From positions 21,018,001 to 21,082,000 of the forward strand of contig JBANAY010000003.1 in assembly GCA_037952775.1 (NCBI GenBank): a DNA stretch of 64,000 bases. The letters run 5' to 3'. This document shows positions 23,305-35,600 of the stretch, one piece after another. This stretch comes from Clonostachys chloroleuca (Eukaryota > Ascomycota > Sordariomycetes > Hypocreales > Bionectriaceae). The notes under the pieces were generated by a model, which was given only the letters and a program-made list of their open reading frames with translations, did not search any database and was not told where the DNA came from. The translations under genes and the position numbers were made by a program. The stretch's first letter is position 1. Every line of letters begins with the position of its first letter.

Positions 23305-24411
23305 CTAACTGTTGGGGGTCTCGGCGTCACTCCGCAGGAGGACCTCGTCATCTTCGATAGAGCCTTCGTTAGAACCTTCGTCGTGCTTACTGCCATGGTT
23401 GCTTCTTCTGCCATTGTTAGGATTGAAGTCTGTCCAGCTGCAGTGTGCATCGAAAAGAAAAACGCCGTCGCTGAATTCTTTCAATTTGATCTACCCAGTG
23501 GTACCACTCGTGTCGTCTGCACTCCTTGATGATCCCAACCATTTATCTTGGTCTGTGATAATGGCCTGAAGAGAGGTATAACTATACATACAATGGTGAC
23601 AAAAACTCTCCGCATGTCGTCTGGAGATACCGACAATATCTTTGCTGTAGTTGGGGCTTCTCAGTTTGGTGAGCTCTATGGCCCATTTGACGCTACCAGC
23701 CAGGTCCGGCAAAGACACCAAGGCTCTGGAGCTGGCAATGGGTCACTACTCCTTCTGAGTCATATGGATTCTACATAGAATCTACGATGGGAACATGACA
23801 TACCGGAAATTAAATCCGCAATGATGGACCAGGAGCCGGTGCATGTCGAGTTGGGTCCCCGGTCAATATCGCATTGCAGTCCAGGCGACGGTCTCAGAGA
23901 TAGGAAACTGCCTTGCAAGCGGATTAAAATATGAGAAAGAGACAACACTATAGCGTTGCAGAGAAAGAATTTAGGAACCTATATGGCGATTTTGTCTCGG
24001 CAATTGGATCTGATCCGGAGCAGGAAGAGGGGGAGCGATGTCTTGGAGTGGCCGGTTTCACGACGAGGATTGTCTGTCCGATGACAGAGGATGGAATACC
24101 TTTGGGTATAGCTTCAACATCATCCACCTCGCCTTTGAGAGCAATAATATCTGTCATGCCGCGACCGAGCACGTAAAAAGAGGCGACTGTCAGCAACGCA
24201 TCGTAGGCACGAAGATAGGCACGGAGGCAGGTGTAGATTTGTGTCAGCCAGGTCTGTGTAGGTTCTCGCAACGAACCAAGAACGTCTGAGATCTCTATGC
24301 AAACGAAGCGTTAGAGAAGAGGTTCCCTAGATCGTATGACTGTACGACTTGCAGTTGTGCATAAAGCCAGAGGAGAACGAACGCTGATGCATAGCCACCG
24401 CGGGATATGAG
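23305..24411 (-). pseudogene. unrecognised coding locus, decayed or with unresolved exons
   Basis: Several neighbouring minus-strand segments translate into protein-like sequence but cannot be joined cleanly. Segment 24411-24295 reads ISRGGYASAFVLLWLYAQLQ then SYDLGNLFSN. The next frame (24310-23948) reads EISDVLGSLREPTQTWLTQI, AYDALLTVASFYVLGRG and DIIALKGEVDDVEAIPKG. Around 23720-23490 two frames look coding (GSVKWAIELTKLRSPN; RRHEWYHWVDQIE). The last frame (23490-23305) reads DGVFLFDAHCSWTDFNPNNG and ends EDDEVLLRSDAETPNS before a TAG. A CTAAC...CATAG sequence before EISDVL could be a splice acceptor, but phases do not fit simple introns, and several single-base shifts would be needed. The hydrophobic first segment suggests a membrane or signal-anchor region. 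I do not recognise the family; it may be a dead gene, a gene damaged by sequence error, or a live multi-exon gene. Confidence 0.35.
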
Positions 24412-25376
24412 CTTTCAAGAACACAGTCTTCCAGTCTTATTCGATATCATCAATGGTGCTATTATTTAAACTCCTATCATATCCGCGGTTCTCTAGTCCT
24501 GGACTGGCTATTTGACTTCTCTGCTACAAGAGTACCCTGGGACTTTCTTGTCACGCTATTCTCCTTGTAACTAGCATGGTTGGTACTGAGCATTCCTAGG
24601 ATGGACCAACTTCTACCGTATTTGGCATGTCCTTTCAGGCACTACGAATCTTGTCGTGAAAGGACTACATGACGAATATGGCCCCCTGGACCGACCTGGT
24701 CTGGCTTCTTTTATGTGTCAAGACAAGCCTGTTATCGTCACCTGAATAGTGTCATCCACCTGATCGTTAGGAAGTAGAATGGAATCGCAAACACTTGAGT
24801 CATATAAACGTTGCTCTCACCTCTCTACCTGGCCATACTGAGCCTTTTTCTCACACTTCGTGCTTCGGAGATACTTCACACGAGCTGGTTCACTGATAGA
24901 CAGGATCACGCTTGTGGGCTTATAGTTAATTCTTTGCACAACGATTCTTTTACGATATTTCTTTCTTATCTCTGCACCAAGGCATCTCACTTTTCTCGAG
25001 GGCGGATACCAAACTACGAAGACAGCGTATTTTTGAGAATGTTGTGAAAATTCTTGAATGACCCGATATCGATTCCTCAACATATTATCGCCTGGATAAA
25101 CTGTTGTACAATTTAGCTTTCTGAAAGAGCCTCTGAATGTCAGAGAAGAAACATGAAAGAGAGAAAACACCCCAACGCCATCATCACTTTTTACATCCAT
25201 CAAAGGCAACCATTATCTGTCGAGAAAGTCCCTGGGCTCCTGGCGAGATTGATGGCTAGATGGGAACCAATCACTAACCGATGGCACGGACATTTCCGAG
25301 AAGTCAACCATGAACGAAAAGTCTACTCTAATGTACCTGAAGCATTGTGAGAATCCATCGAATTGTGACAATCCTT
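24412..25376. other. gene-free interval before the sulfotransferase-like gene
   Basis: AT-rich interval of about 965 bp downstream of the sulfotransferase-like gene. A 127-codon ATG-led frame on the minus strand (25197-24817) is basic and lacks any family resemblance or typical coding composition, so I leave it uncalled. No repeat is recognised. Confidence 0.45.
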
Positions 25377-26392
25377 CTAAGATTGCTGATCCAACAAGGC
25401 CTGGATCGCTGAGAAGTCTAGGGTGTATGAAGCGGCACGGGATTTAACAAGGCCCATGCTGGCGGCGAACCGGTAGAGGAAAAGGAATGCAACAACGAAG
25501 ACCGCAGTGTTGAGGAGATAACGCAGAGCGCAGTTGTACATCTGGTTTCTGTTCCGGCGGCGCGAGCGTGTCACAAAGTCCGAGTTGTCGTTGACATTGG
25601 GGAAAGGGCATTCCTTAGGGATGGGTTGGTCAAGGAACTTGCACAGTGGCTCCCAGCCGTCCTGAACGCGGTACTCAAGGAGACGATCCTTGGGAACGAG
25701 GCTGCGGACCTGCGCATAATGTTTCTGGAAGACCTCCTTGCCCTTGTTGGGGAAGTCGCCCTCGAAGAAAGTGTCGAAGAACTTCTTGAGCATTGGATAG
25801 TACATGCTAGCAGCCCAATCAAAGTTGGACAACCAACGGAGCTCGGGATCGGTGACTCGCCAGTACACCGTCTTCATTGTGGACGCGTGCCACGAGTGAA
25901 CCTCGCGGTTGGTGAGCACGACCTTGGCTTCGGGGTACGCTTCGATGAGTTCCTTGGCGAAGGCGATGGCGGGCCAGTCACAAACGGCCTGGGCATTGCC
26001 CAATAGCTTGTCCCAGTCCTCGCGGGTGAAGGGCTTGCCCTTACCGTCATACTTGGCAGTAAGGGCGTCCATCCACATGAGGGCATCTGGAGGGTTCTCG
26101 ATGGAGCAGTTCATCATATGGTAGGTGTCCACATAGCCGAGCTGTTTCATGGCGGCGCGCATGGCTAGAGAGCGGACCGTGCGGTTAGAATGGGGTTGAC
26201 AGAAAGGAATTGAGGCCAAGCTCTCAAGATGAAGACGATGGGAGGGTGCTCACAGGCTGTGCCGGTACGGCCCAGGCCGAGGATAAGGACCTTCATGGGG
26301 ACCTTGCGGCTGCATGTTCGACGGTCGATGTCGGTATCGTTGGTGAATACATCCGTGATGGGACGAGGCTTGTACTGGGTGGACTGGACCAT
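25377..26392 (-). CDS. P-loop sulfotransferase-like protein with C-terminal membrane segment
   Basis: Exons 26392-26254 and 26164-25377 (89-bp intron, GTGAGC...CTAAC...CTAG) give about 308 residues. Splicing rebuilds KVLILGLGRTGTASMRAAMK, which contains the phosphate-binding loop GLGRTGTAS of the Sulfotransfer_4 group (often mislabelled NAD-dependent epimerase). Further conserved parts are YHMMNCSIENPPDALMW, WDKLLGNAQAVCDWPAIAF, KVVLTNREVHSWHASTM (the second PAPS-contact Arg/Ser region) and GWEPLCKFLDQPIP. A hydrophobic stretch near residues 267-288 (TAVFVVAFLFLYRFAASMG), following basic SRRRNRNQ, suggests a tail anchor or C-terminal membrane helix. The family is expanded in filamentous fungi and its substrates are generally unknown. 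The start MVQSTQYKPRPITDVF is the usual N-terminus. Confidence 0.88.
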
Positions 26393-29300
26393 GGTTTCGG
26401 TAATGTCTGGGTATCAAGAAAAGAAGAGTAAAACAAGAAGTGAGCGGGTAGAGGGCCCCAAGCGAGAACCCGGGTGTGTTATAGGAGAAGAAGTTTCTAA
26501 GTCGGGCAGCTAAGCTGAGCAGGCAGAAGAAAGAGAACGATGAGGGAAACAGAAGCGGCAGTGGCAAAGATGATGATGATAAGGAAGAAGAAAAGGGAGG
26601 AGGAGCTCAGGGGAAGGAGCGGACGGAGAGGTCTATATCTAAGTACCTTGACTACCACAAGTCAGGATTCTCAGTGGGCAGCCAACCTCCTATCTGGAAG
26701 CAAGAGCATGGAAGGCGAGCAAGAAAGATCCGCAAAGTAGACTCACACCACACCTACATTTCATCCGCGCGTTACGTACGTATGTACTACGTCGCAACAT
26801 GGAGCAGACTTAACTAGCCACGGCCCAAAGTTACGAGGGGGTCTACAGCTAGTCTGTTACTGCATGCTCGAGCCCACGACCGTGGAAGGGATGTACCTTA
26901 CGAGTGTACTACGATGCAGAGCGATACAAAACACGCTGCAGAGACGAAGAGACAAGCTATTGGATGTGCAGAGAATGAAAAAAGGGACGCACCCACCTCC
27001 AGCAAGGATGAGCAGGGTACCATGATGGGGATAGCTACAAGGCCAGATGCAGCATGACTCTGCCAAAAACTGGGGCTGGTGATAGTATGCTAAACAGACC
27101 CCAAGCAAGTTTCAGTCTCCTGGCTCCACACGACTGCCTCGGGGATGAGCCATGAAGTTCACTTAGACGGCGGTGGCGCACGGTAGGTAGGTTATCAATC
27201 GTGGATGTTACCACGGCCTTCTTGGACCCGACTGGCCCGGCCTTGTAGCGGAGGAGTCGAGGGAGTTGACGATGCCACGACCAATGGTTGGGGGTAATGG
27301 CAGGGCTCTCTGCTTTTTCCTCCCCCAGACCAGCATGGATTTCCCTGGGGTTTCTCATCTGTGCCAATTGGTGGTCTGATCAGGTGCTGTGTTATGTATG
27401 CGTAGGATATGGAGGGAGATGAACAGAGGGCCAACCCAGCTCACTTTGATGCCGCGCGGCCCCTGCTTGGGGAATGGAGACTTGAGTGTGGATGAATTTA
27501 GAGGTCCAGTAAGACTGACTGATAGTTTTCAAATAACACTTCCAAGATTAATGCTAAAGTGCTGTTATAGAGCGAGCGCTAATTGCTTCTGCTGTCGAAA
27601 GGTTTTGAGAATTGTGATGTACGTCCGGCTCCTGGCTTAACCTACCAAGCCTGTCTCTGGAAGCGTGATATGTGTTCGCTCGATTTCCTCTTCCAGACAG
27701 TTAATCTTCCGTGCTTGCTCCATCCATCGTCAAATGGGGGGGGGAGGCTCCACGCGACGGTGGATAGATTCGCTCGGTCGGGCGTTTGGTATGACATATC
27801 TTGCAGGCGGCCAGGTCTTCTACTACCCAATCCATACATTCAGACGGAATCGATCACCCGCCGGCGTTTGACGATCCTGGCCTCTGGGACGCAAGAACGG
27901 GGCATTGTGCCTGTGCAACGTGAGGCCGGACCATGGAAGTCCGTGTCGCCGGCTGCTGTGTTTCACGAGGCATGACGTTGTCTGGGCTGAGCCTCTCCAG
28001 AGTGGGTAGATGGATTTCACGGGCGGTCCACGACGGTCCACCTCATTGCATTGGAGCTGACGACTTGCTGGCTTCAATTTCCCTAGTGGAAGGGGTGAAG
28101 GAGGGAGGGGCCCTGCAGCGAGTCGGGACGGTGAAGCATGCTTGTTGATTAAGATATTAAACTTACATGTAGCGAATGGTTATGTGTATGCTTGTTTTTC
28201 CCATGAAAGATAGGCCTGGAGCTGTTTGAAGCCAAGCCCCTGAAGATCCATGGTGTGGGTTCGACAGTGCCAAGGACAGCTAAGCATTGCCAAGCCCAGG
28301 ACCTGCAGATACCAGATCAGGGCTTCAAGGCTGCTTTGGAGCACGATGAGCGGTGGACTGTGCGCGGTTTCGGGCTGTTCAAGACTAGGGCAAACGCTTG
28401 CGCATGGGGTGGGTGTCTCTTCGTCAAGGCTGCGTCAAATCGGCCACGCTCGTCAGAGACATGACGTGTTGAGAGCGCGCGAAGTTGGCGGAAGAAGCTT
28501 ATCTGGAATACAGACGGCAGCACTAGCACAGCCAAGCCACGTAAGCTAGCTGTAAGCTACTGTAGCTCCCGCCGGGTGTGGATGCATCTACCATCGATGT
28601 CCTGCATCATTATACTGTGCCTTGGGTTGTTAATGATGATCGCTCTCGACAACCCTCGGGCGGCCCTCTCCCCTGCCTGCCGCGGCCGATATCCGTTCCC
28701 TTGGGTGTAGACTGTGGAGAGCGAGGGCTGGTGAGCCGCCGACGACCCGCCCCCATCGTCTGCCGGCGCTCTGCCTGTTGTAGCAGGGACTGACCAGGGG
28801 CCGACACCATCCTGCGACATGCCTGAAGCACCACAGACCTCTCAAAGTTCCTCACACGCTAGGTACATTGAAGTGATAGTCGCCTGGCACTTCCATTTGC
28901 TTTGCTCGGCCCGTCACTGGTCGATCGAAACCTCCTAGGCCTTCCCCAATTGTGCAGGTGGTGCCTTCCATTTGTTGATATGCTGCCTAGTTGGGCAAGT
29001 TTGATTATATTGTTTAGGCAGGAGGGTTTTCTTCATGGCAGTTGAGTAGAGAGTGGTAGGAACGAACGCACATGCATATCACCGACTAATTTCCAAAGGC
29101 GCCGCACAGTACTACCAGCAGAGTAGATACTTACTGGGGAGGTCTGATGCCTGCAACGTCCAAAGTACTGTGCTGCCAGGTGCAATATCGTCATTTCCTC
29201 CACTCAACTCTATACACCAGCTTTGTCTCGCCATGGGATGGGGTTCCTTGACCCCTGCACAGTAGGACCATTTCTTCCAGAGCCGTCTTCTCTTCATGCG

Positions 29301-30480
29301 TGTTCCGGCAGACGGAATTTGACCTCGAGCCCGCAAAGCAGTAGTGCTCTTTGTGTTCACCTCTGCCAATTATCCTTCTCATGCTCGTTCTACCTTCCGT
29401 TCTCTCCTAAACTGGCCTTTGGTACCCACGGACCGAGAGATCTGAAGCAGGTTTCATTCTTTCCAGTTGACCCCATCTTTCTCAAACGGAACTTTTTCTT
29501 TTCATAAGTCCCGGAAGCACGGCAAGTTCGGTGATACGTTTTGATTCCCTTCAACATCATCACGCCTGATTTACTTCCGCGTCTGTTCCCTGTTCACTGG
29601 TGCACGTCTCCCCACCAGCCCTAACCACCGAGCCTCGATAGACGAGTGCCTCGTTGTCGTTACGTGTTCAGCAGCACTATCTCCACCCGTTGGAATCTTG
29701 TATTTGAACTACTCACGCCGTGAATATACATGAACACGGCATCATCATCCCCCCCATCCTCGCCCCAGTATTGATCCCGCATCACAGTACCCGCTTTGGA
29801 AGGAAGTTCGTATTGCTAAATCAAGATTGCCACCCTTTTAGTCTTACAGCATGTCCATATCCATGGCCACGACAGTAATAGTGTGAGATCGGTCTAGTGA
29901 GAGCGTGCGCGTCGTCTCAAATTCCCACTCCACTCCCTCCTCGCCCACTCGGCCCACCTTTGAGAAGCTTGATTATCATCTTATTCAAGGAGGGACTTTT
30001 TCAAAACATCCGGGACACCTACTGCTTTTCAAAACAACCTTCAACTTACCCATCTTGGGTATGTGAGATCCAATCTATTTGGACTCTACTTTTGGGTGCA
30101 ACAACACATTCAGACCTGACACTCAAATCGCCTTGATTGGTTCTTTCTCACCATTGTTCGCTCATCTGGTTGCTAGTAACATCGCAACACCAGCCATACG
30201 TTTTCATCCTTGATCCTGGCAGTGCAGCTAAAGCCGAGTCGTCCTACGCTTGCTTACCCCCACCCTTGACAGGACGCCAACCATACTCGTATATCTGCAG
30301 CATCTGCAGCAAGGATCGGTGTTCGTCATCCCCCCAGAATAATTAACCTCGCCGAAGGAGTTTGACTTGCGTATACTCTTCTATCTTTGGCGTGGCCTCG
30401 GAGGCGCATGGCACTCAGGTCTACCCAACCAGATTCTTCTTGATTCAAGCCTGAGTGACTCTGCATTTTGATTCTTCGAA
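26393..30480. other. 4.1-kb gene-free interval, divergent promoter region
   Basis: Lies between the minus-strand sulfotransferase-like gene and the plus-strand MFS gene. Purine-rich sequence (26400-26720) just upstream of the former probably marks its leader, pyrimidine-rich on the minus strand. From about 29380 to 30480 the plus strand is C/T-rich and is probably the MFS promoter and leader. The middle shows only short frames without family resemblance. No RNA gene or transposon is recognised. Confidence 0.5.
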
Positions 30481-32625
30481 ATGGCAGGCCACAGCAGATC
30501 ATTTAGCAATGATCGGGCCATTGCCCCGCCTCTTGAGCCTAGAAGGCCTCATCGAAGCCAAGCAGGTGACAGAAACTGGAGCAGTCCCAGAGCGAGTCCA
30601 AGAGCACCAACGATAGAGGCCTTTCCGAGGACGTCGACAATGCCACTCTCTCCGGGTCTCATTGGCGAGTCTTCGTCTACATCTTCTTCGGCAATGTTGA
30701 ATCCTCCAACCCTCGACACCGAGTCACTACGGCCACTCAAAATGCTTTCGCCAATTGACGAGAAGCCAAAAGCGAATTTCAAAGGAAATGCAACAGGACA
30801 GGTGACCTGGATGTCACTTCCTCGCAAAGATCAGCTCTTCATCTTGTTTATCGGGCGCCTGGTCGATTTCCTACAGGTTGCATCCCTCCAGGCTTATGTT
30901 TTCTATCAACTCAAGTCGTTTGATGACTCATTATCCAGCACTCAAGTTGCTCGCCAGGCTGGCCTGTTACAGGGCTGCTTCACTGGCGCACAGGTCTTGA
31001 CTGCGATCCTCTGGGGTAAAGCTGCTGACGCCAGCTGGTGCGGACGGAAATGGGTTCTCGTCATTGGTCTTGGAGGAACTGCCATCAGCTGCTTAGGATA
31101 CGGCTTCGCCACTACATTTTTCTGGGCTGCTTTCTGGAGAGCTTTTGGGGGCGCGATTAACGGCACTGTTGGCATCATGTGAGTGAAACTCTGGGAGATT
31201 TGTTAACGGACTCGTCGTCTGGACTACCGCTAATGTGCTTTTGACCTTTTAGTCGTACCATGATTGCCGAAATCACAAAGGAGAAGAAATATCAGTCCCG
31301 TGCGTTTCTGCTTCTGCCGATGAGTTTCAATGTGGCAGGAATTCTCGGCCCAGGTAAGTCAAACCTTGGTCTCTATTCAAGATACTGTCTCGGTTTTGAA
31401 GCTGACGTGAAAACCTAGTGATGGGTGGTCTCCTAGCTGAACCTCAGATGACGCTTCCCAGGATATTCGGCGAGAATGCTCCCTTGGGTTTCAAGTGGCT
31501 TCAGGCTTACCCTTTTACATTACCAAGCCTAATCAATGCTTTGTTGCTCTCTATTTCAACCCTGATCACATTTTTCTTTTTAGAAGAGGCAAGTGCAATC
31601 GAATCCCATCTTTACCCTAGCCGACAGCCCTCTGAGCACCGTGTTGCTGACTTATTTGTTTGTTGGGATAGACCTCCAAGGAGCGCAAGGGAAAGTTCGA
31701 TATTGGCCTCCATCTGGGTTTCCGGCTTAAAGCCTTCGTAACACGATCTCGACCACACGATGGATACTCCCAGATTGCCTACGACTGGCAGGACACATCT
31801 GTGCAGATGAGTACAATAGAACCCGATCACCAAAAGGAGCTCTCAGAAAAGACGGTTCCAGTACAGGAAAACAGAGTACTCCCTTTTACTCGTCTCTGGA
31901 CACGCAATGTCGTCTTCACCTTACTCACCGGGGCCTTTTATGATTTCCACCTAGGCGCCTTTACCAACATCTGGTCACTCTTTCTCTCCACTCCACGATA
32001 TCTTTCGTCAGAAGTCCAAACATCCCCCTCGGAGAAGCGTAGTCTTCCCCTCCTGTTTACGGGTGGTCTGGGGATGCCTGCGTCTACTGTTGGTCTGGCA
32101 ACGTCTATCCTAGGAGTTTTGGGAATGGTTCTTCAAATATTCCTCTACCCTCCTGTTCAAGCCCGTCTGGGAACAATTCGATCCTTCCAATGGCTTCTTC
32201 CTCTCTTTCCGGTGGCTTATTTCATTGCACCATATATTGCGATCCTGCCTTCCGGGACCCAAGCCCCTGAACCAGCTTCAGGTTTCCTTATCTGGTCAGG
32301 TATCATTATTGTCTTATTGTTTCAGGTCACGGCTCGCACGTTCACACTTCCCGCCAGCATTATCCTCCTAAACAACTGCTCTCCCCACCCAAGTGTGCTT
32401 GGTACGATCCACGGCTTAGGTCAGTCCGTTTCAGCGGGCTTCCGTACCGTTGGCCCCGTTGTCGGCGGATGGTGGTATGGCTTTGGACTTGATATCGGCA
32501 TGGTGGCTTGGGGCTGGTGGCTCACTGCAGCAATGTCCGCTGTTGCCTGCCTTACTGCCCTTGGAATGCATGAGGGTTCTGGCCATGAGATCTTCCTCGA
32601 GGGCGAGAGGGATGACGATGATTAA
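30481..32625 (+). CDS. major facilitator superfamily transporter (TetA/ZIFL-like group)
   Basis: Exons 30481-31178, 31253-31353, 31419-31588 and 31672-32625 give about 640 residues. Introns are 74, 65 and 83 bp; the third uses a GC donor (GAG|GCAAGT...ATAG), a known minor class. The first 115 residues are Ser/Pro/Arg-rich and cytosolic. From LFILFIGRLVDFLQVASLQA onward there are about 12 hydrophobic segments. The loop GKAADASWCGRKW matches MFS motif A (G-x3-D-x2-G-R-K/R), and RAFGGAINGTVGIIRTMIAE is typical of the group that includes yeast Ycr023c and plant ZIFL1. A long central loop (residues of about 320-400) is charged. The likely activity is proton-coupled efflux or ion transport at the plasma or vacuolar membrane; the substrate is unknown. 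Confidence 0.88.
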
Positions 32626-34079
32626 TCTACCGGAAATAAACAGCCCGACTCTATTTTCCAAAATTGTCTTAATGTGTCCATATTTGCGCGGTCTGCTGTT
32701 GCTGGGACCATTGCATCTTTCCTTTGTTTAAAGAATTTGGATTTCGGCGTTGGACGGCGGGATTTCATTCATTCATTATTGAAGACACAGTGTCAGGGAG
32801 AGGCTAGGCGTTGGGCATAGATTGACGAAGTTGACATTTACATGGGTATGTTAAAAACGATACCAGATTGTTGTTTTACAAGAACTTGGAGCCTTCAACA
32901 CCCAGTGACTATTGACAGCGTCTTTAAAATAATCATGAGAATCACAGAGTGCGATGATCTTCACTTTGATCGAGGGAGAGCAGCTATAGGCGACATCCAA
33001 GTCCAAGCTCTCGAAGGCTCGGATGGTATGAACGCAATTAGTCGTCCACCTTGCTCACGGCCAAAGCATGGCAGGGAATGAATGATTCAATGCATTGATT
33101 GAGGCGCACGCCGTTGTCTCATTCTCACCAACAAATGCAACACCGATTTGGACTTTTAATGCACTCGCTACGGGTGCTATGGATCTCATAAGGACGCAAG
33201 ATTCTGCTCTAAGATCACTCGACTGTTAGTTTCGCTCATGAACAAGGGGCAATACCTAGCCTGATCGGCTGTGGGAAAATTCTTGGCGGATTCAAAGACA
33301 GCATGTGACACAGGCGCCCTCCCTATTGTAAATGGGAGATAGGTGCCAGGTTGGGACTGGTGGCTAAGCGGTTTCCTCCGTTGGTAGATAAGCTACATAC
33401 CTAACAGCCCGGTGGACGGTGTGATCTTGGTTGGGAGAAGACACGAGGCAACAGATTGGGGAGAAGGGGCTAGCCACCTATCATTGCTGAGATGGTTTGG
33501 GTGGATGATGGCATCCCCACGGTGGAGAACCGTTGGATGGGTCCAGGGGCTGGTGTTGTGAGGTGAGAAAACCGTTGGTAAAGATGTGGAACTTTCTTTG
33601 CCCGCCCGGCCCGTTCGGTCAGTGACCTGTATCAGGGGAAAACCTTGCGGTGGGGAAGCAATGGTGGCTGAGCTCCCAGCGAGCGGGCAACCGTCATGAT
33701 TGGCCATGAGGCAGAACAGCGAGCGAGTTGGTGGGCATCTCGCAGGGAATACTGGATGAGTCCCCCGTCGAGAGGACGGGTGGCAGCCAAGAAAGCGCGC
33801 AGAGGGGACATATCTCGGGATGAGGTCTCGACGTGGTCCGATGGATACATGGAAAAGTGGAGTTGATCTCGAAGAAAACTCTTTCTTTAATGCTCTGGGT
33901 ATTATTAGTGGACTGGGTTGGGCTTTCTCTTCGCCTCAGACCCAGTCAAACAATGTTTAAGTGGCTGGAAGATATCGGGCTAAAACGGTACAGGAAGAAG
34001 AAAAGGCAAAGAAACATGCAGCAAACAGCCCATCCTCGGTGTAACGGAGGGATTCCCGCTGCTTTCGTGCCCCCAGTAA
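32626..34079. other. gene-free interval between MFS gene and SAT4-type gene
   Basis: A 1.45-kb interval between convergent genes. It contains overlapping short frames on the minus strand (33393-33850) rich in Ser/Pro/His with no recognisable domain. No repeat, RNA gene or regulatory motif is supported. Confidence 0.45.
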
Positions 34080-35600
34080 TCATGGACGCTCCCGATGCTG
34101 TTGATTCTCGCTATCAGCAGCTTGCGTCCCGTTCCAACAGTCTGCCCTGCTTGTGGCACGCACCGAGTGGCTCGACCGACCCAGCGTTGGATGGCCGCCG
34201 TTTCCCCTACCCGTCTCCTCGACCCGCACGTCTTTGCTGACGTGGATGACCATTTTCCCGCTCCTCGCTCCCCTGCCTCTGTCCAGGTCGTCTGCTTCGG
34301 ACGAGGACCGCGAGCACTCTTGGATGGTATGGATCTGGCCGATCTGTGCCGTGGAAGGATCGATAATCCCATCGGTAGACTCGCTGTCGTTGCCCTGGAT
34401 GGTGGCTAGCGCGACCGTCACGCTGAAGGGATCCTTATTAACTCTGCTCCGCTTGGTGGCTGCCTCGGATCCACCGGGGTTGGCGCTGTTCTTTGAAGAA
34501 TATCCGGCTCCGGATGACCTGTATGTCCCGGTGGTCCAGAAGTTTCTTGTGAAGATGGGGCGTAGTAGCATGGCCTGTCCCACGACGATGGCGACAAAAT
34601 CTTCACGGCACGACCATATTGCTGCCGTAGGCCCGGTCTTCATCTGCAGGAGGTCATATTGTCAGTTCTATTGGGACGAACAACGATACTAAGAAGAGGC
34701 GGCTTGACGAAGAGAATAACGAGACGACGAAGGAAAGGGCTAAGAGTTGTAGCTTACCACCAGGACCATGGCCACTCTGAGAATGGCCGCAATCATTATG
34801 AAGAGACCGGCCCCGAAGAGGGCGATCAGGATGATCCGCTTCCACAGCGCTGTCTTTATAGGTATTACAACTGGCGCCGGAATCGCCATGATGAGCACGT
34901 CTGTGAAGACGTTCATCACTAGAGCCGGCACCATGTTGAGCACAGAATCTGGACGACAGATCCCTTGTGAATCAATGTTAGTAAGAGCCAGCTGATGTGT
35001 GACTAAAATGTTGCGCAGGCCAACTCACCACCCTGATCAGGATAGACAGTCCACATCCGGCTGTACGGACGGCATGCGCAAAAGAGTATCAAGTAGATGG
35101 CCACGAAAGTTGCGATGACCAGATAGATCGTCGGCTTGATGAACCTTGCAACCCATAGCCCCTTGACCACGCGTTGATAGAGGAAGAGCATGTTGAGTTT
35201 GAGGGTCCAGATGAAGAGGACATACGTCGCGACGCCGATGCAGAACCACTGCGTCCCGAAAACCAGAACCTTTGCTTGCTCGTCCGTCAGGTTTTTACGT
35301 TCTTCTTCGGATAATGCATGTAGGTCGCCGACTCCGCCAACGAAATGCGCCGCAACGGTCATGACTGTGTAGGTTCCCTATCAGATTGCCATTATCAGCT
35401 CCATGACCAAAGGATCGTTGTCGGAGGAATCCCAGAGGAGAGTCAGATGTACTCACCCATGACAGGAAGACGATGTAATCATCAGGTTTGAAACCCGCCA
35501 GTCCGATCGTTCGTACACGGCAGGCTATTCTGGCCGCGAAGATCAGAGACCCCACGGCGTAGAGGCACCATGTCTCGACAAGTGCCGAGTTGTACGCCAT
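34080..35600 (-). CDS. SAT4/rhodopsin-type integral membrane protein (Pth11-like without CFEM)
   Basis: Four minus-strand exons, 35600-35457, 35377-35029, 34963-34758 and 34643-34080, give about 420 residues; introns are 79, 65 and 114 bp with GTGAGT, GTGAGT and GTAAGC donors. The product has about seven hydrophobic segments: TWCLYAVGSLIFAARIACR near the start, GFKPDDYIVFLSW, FCIGVATYVLFIWTLKLNML, FIKPTIYLVIATFVAIYLIL, then VLNMVPALVMNVFTDVLIMA with PAPVV, and IILIALFGAGLFIMIAAILR. The motifs KPDDY, LYQRV, C(R)PYSRMW and D-x-PAP are those of the fungal SAT4/rhodopsin domain (PF20684). No Cys-rich CFEM domain is present at the N-terminus. The 150-residue C-terminal tail is cytosolic and polar. 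Pth11, the best-studied relative, is a surface receptor in plant infection; a sensing role here is only inferred. Confidence 0.85.

Noticed and set aside
24817..25197. A 127-codon minus-strand frame
   Set aside because: Basic, AT-rich, no domain, and no sign of coding constraint; mentioned only as part of the gap.
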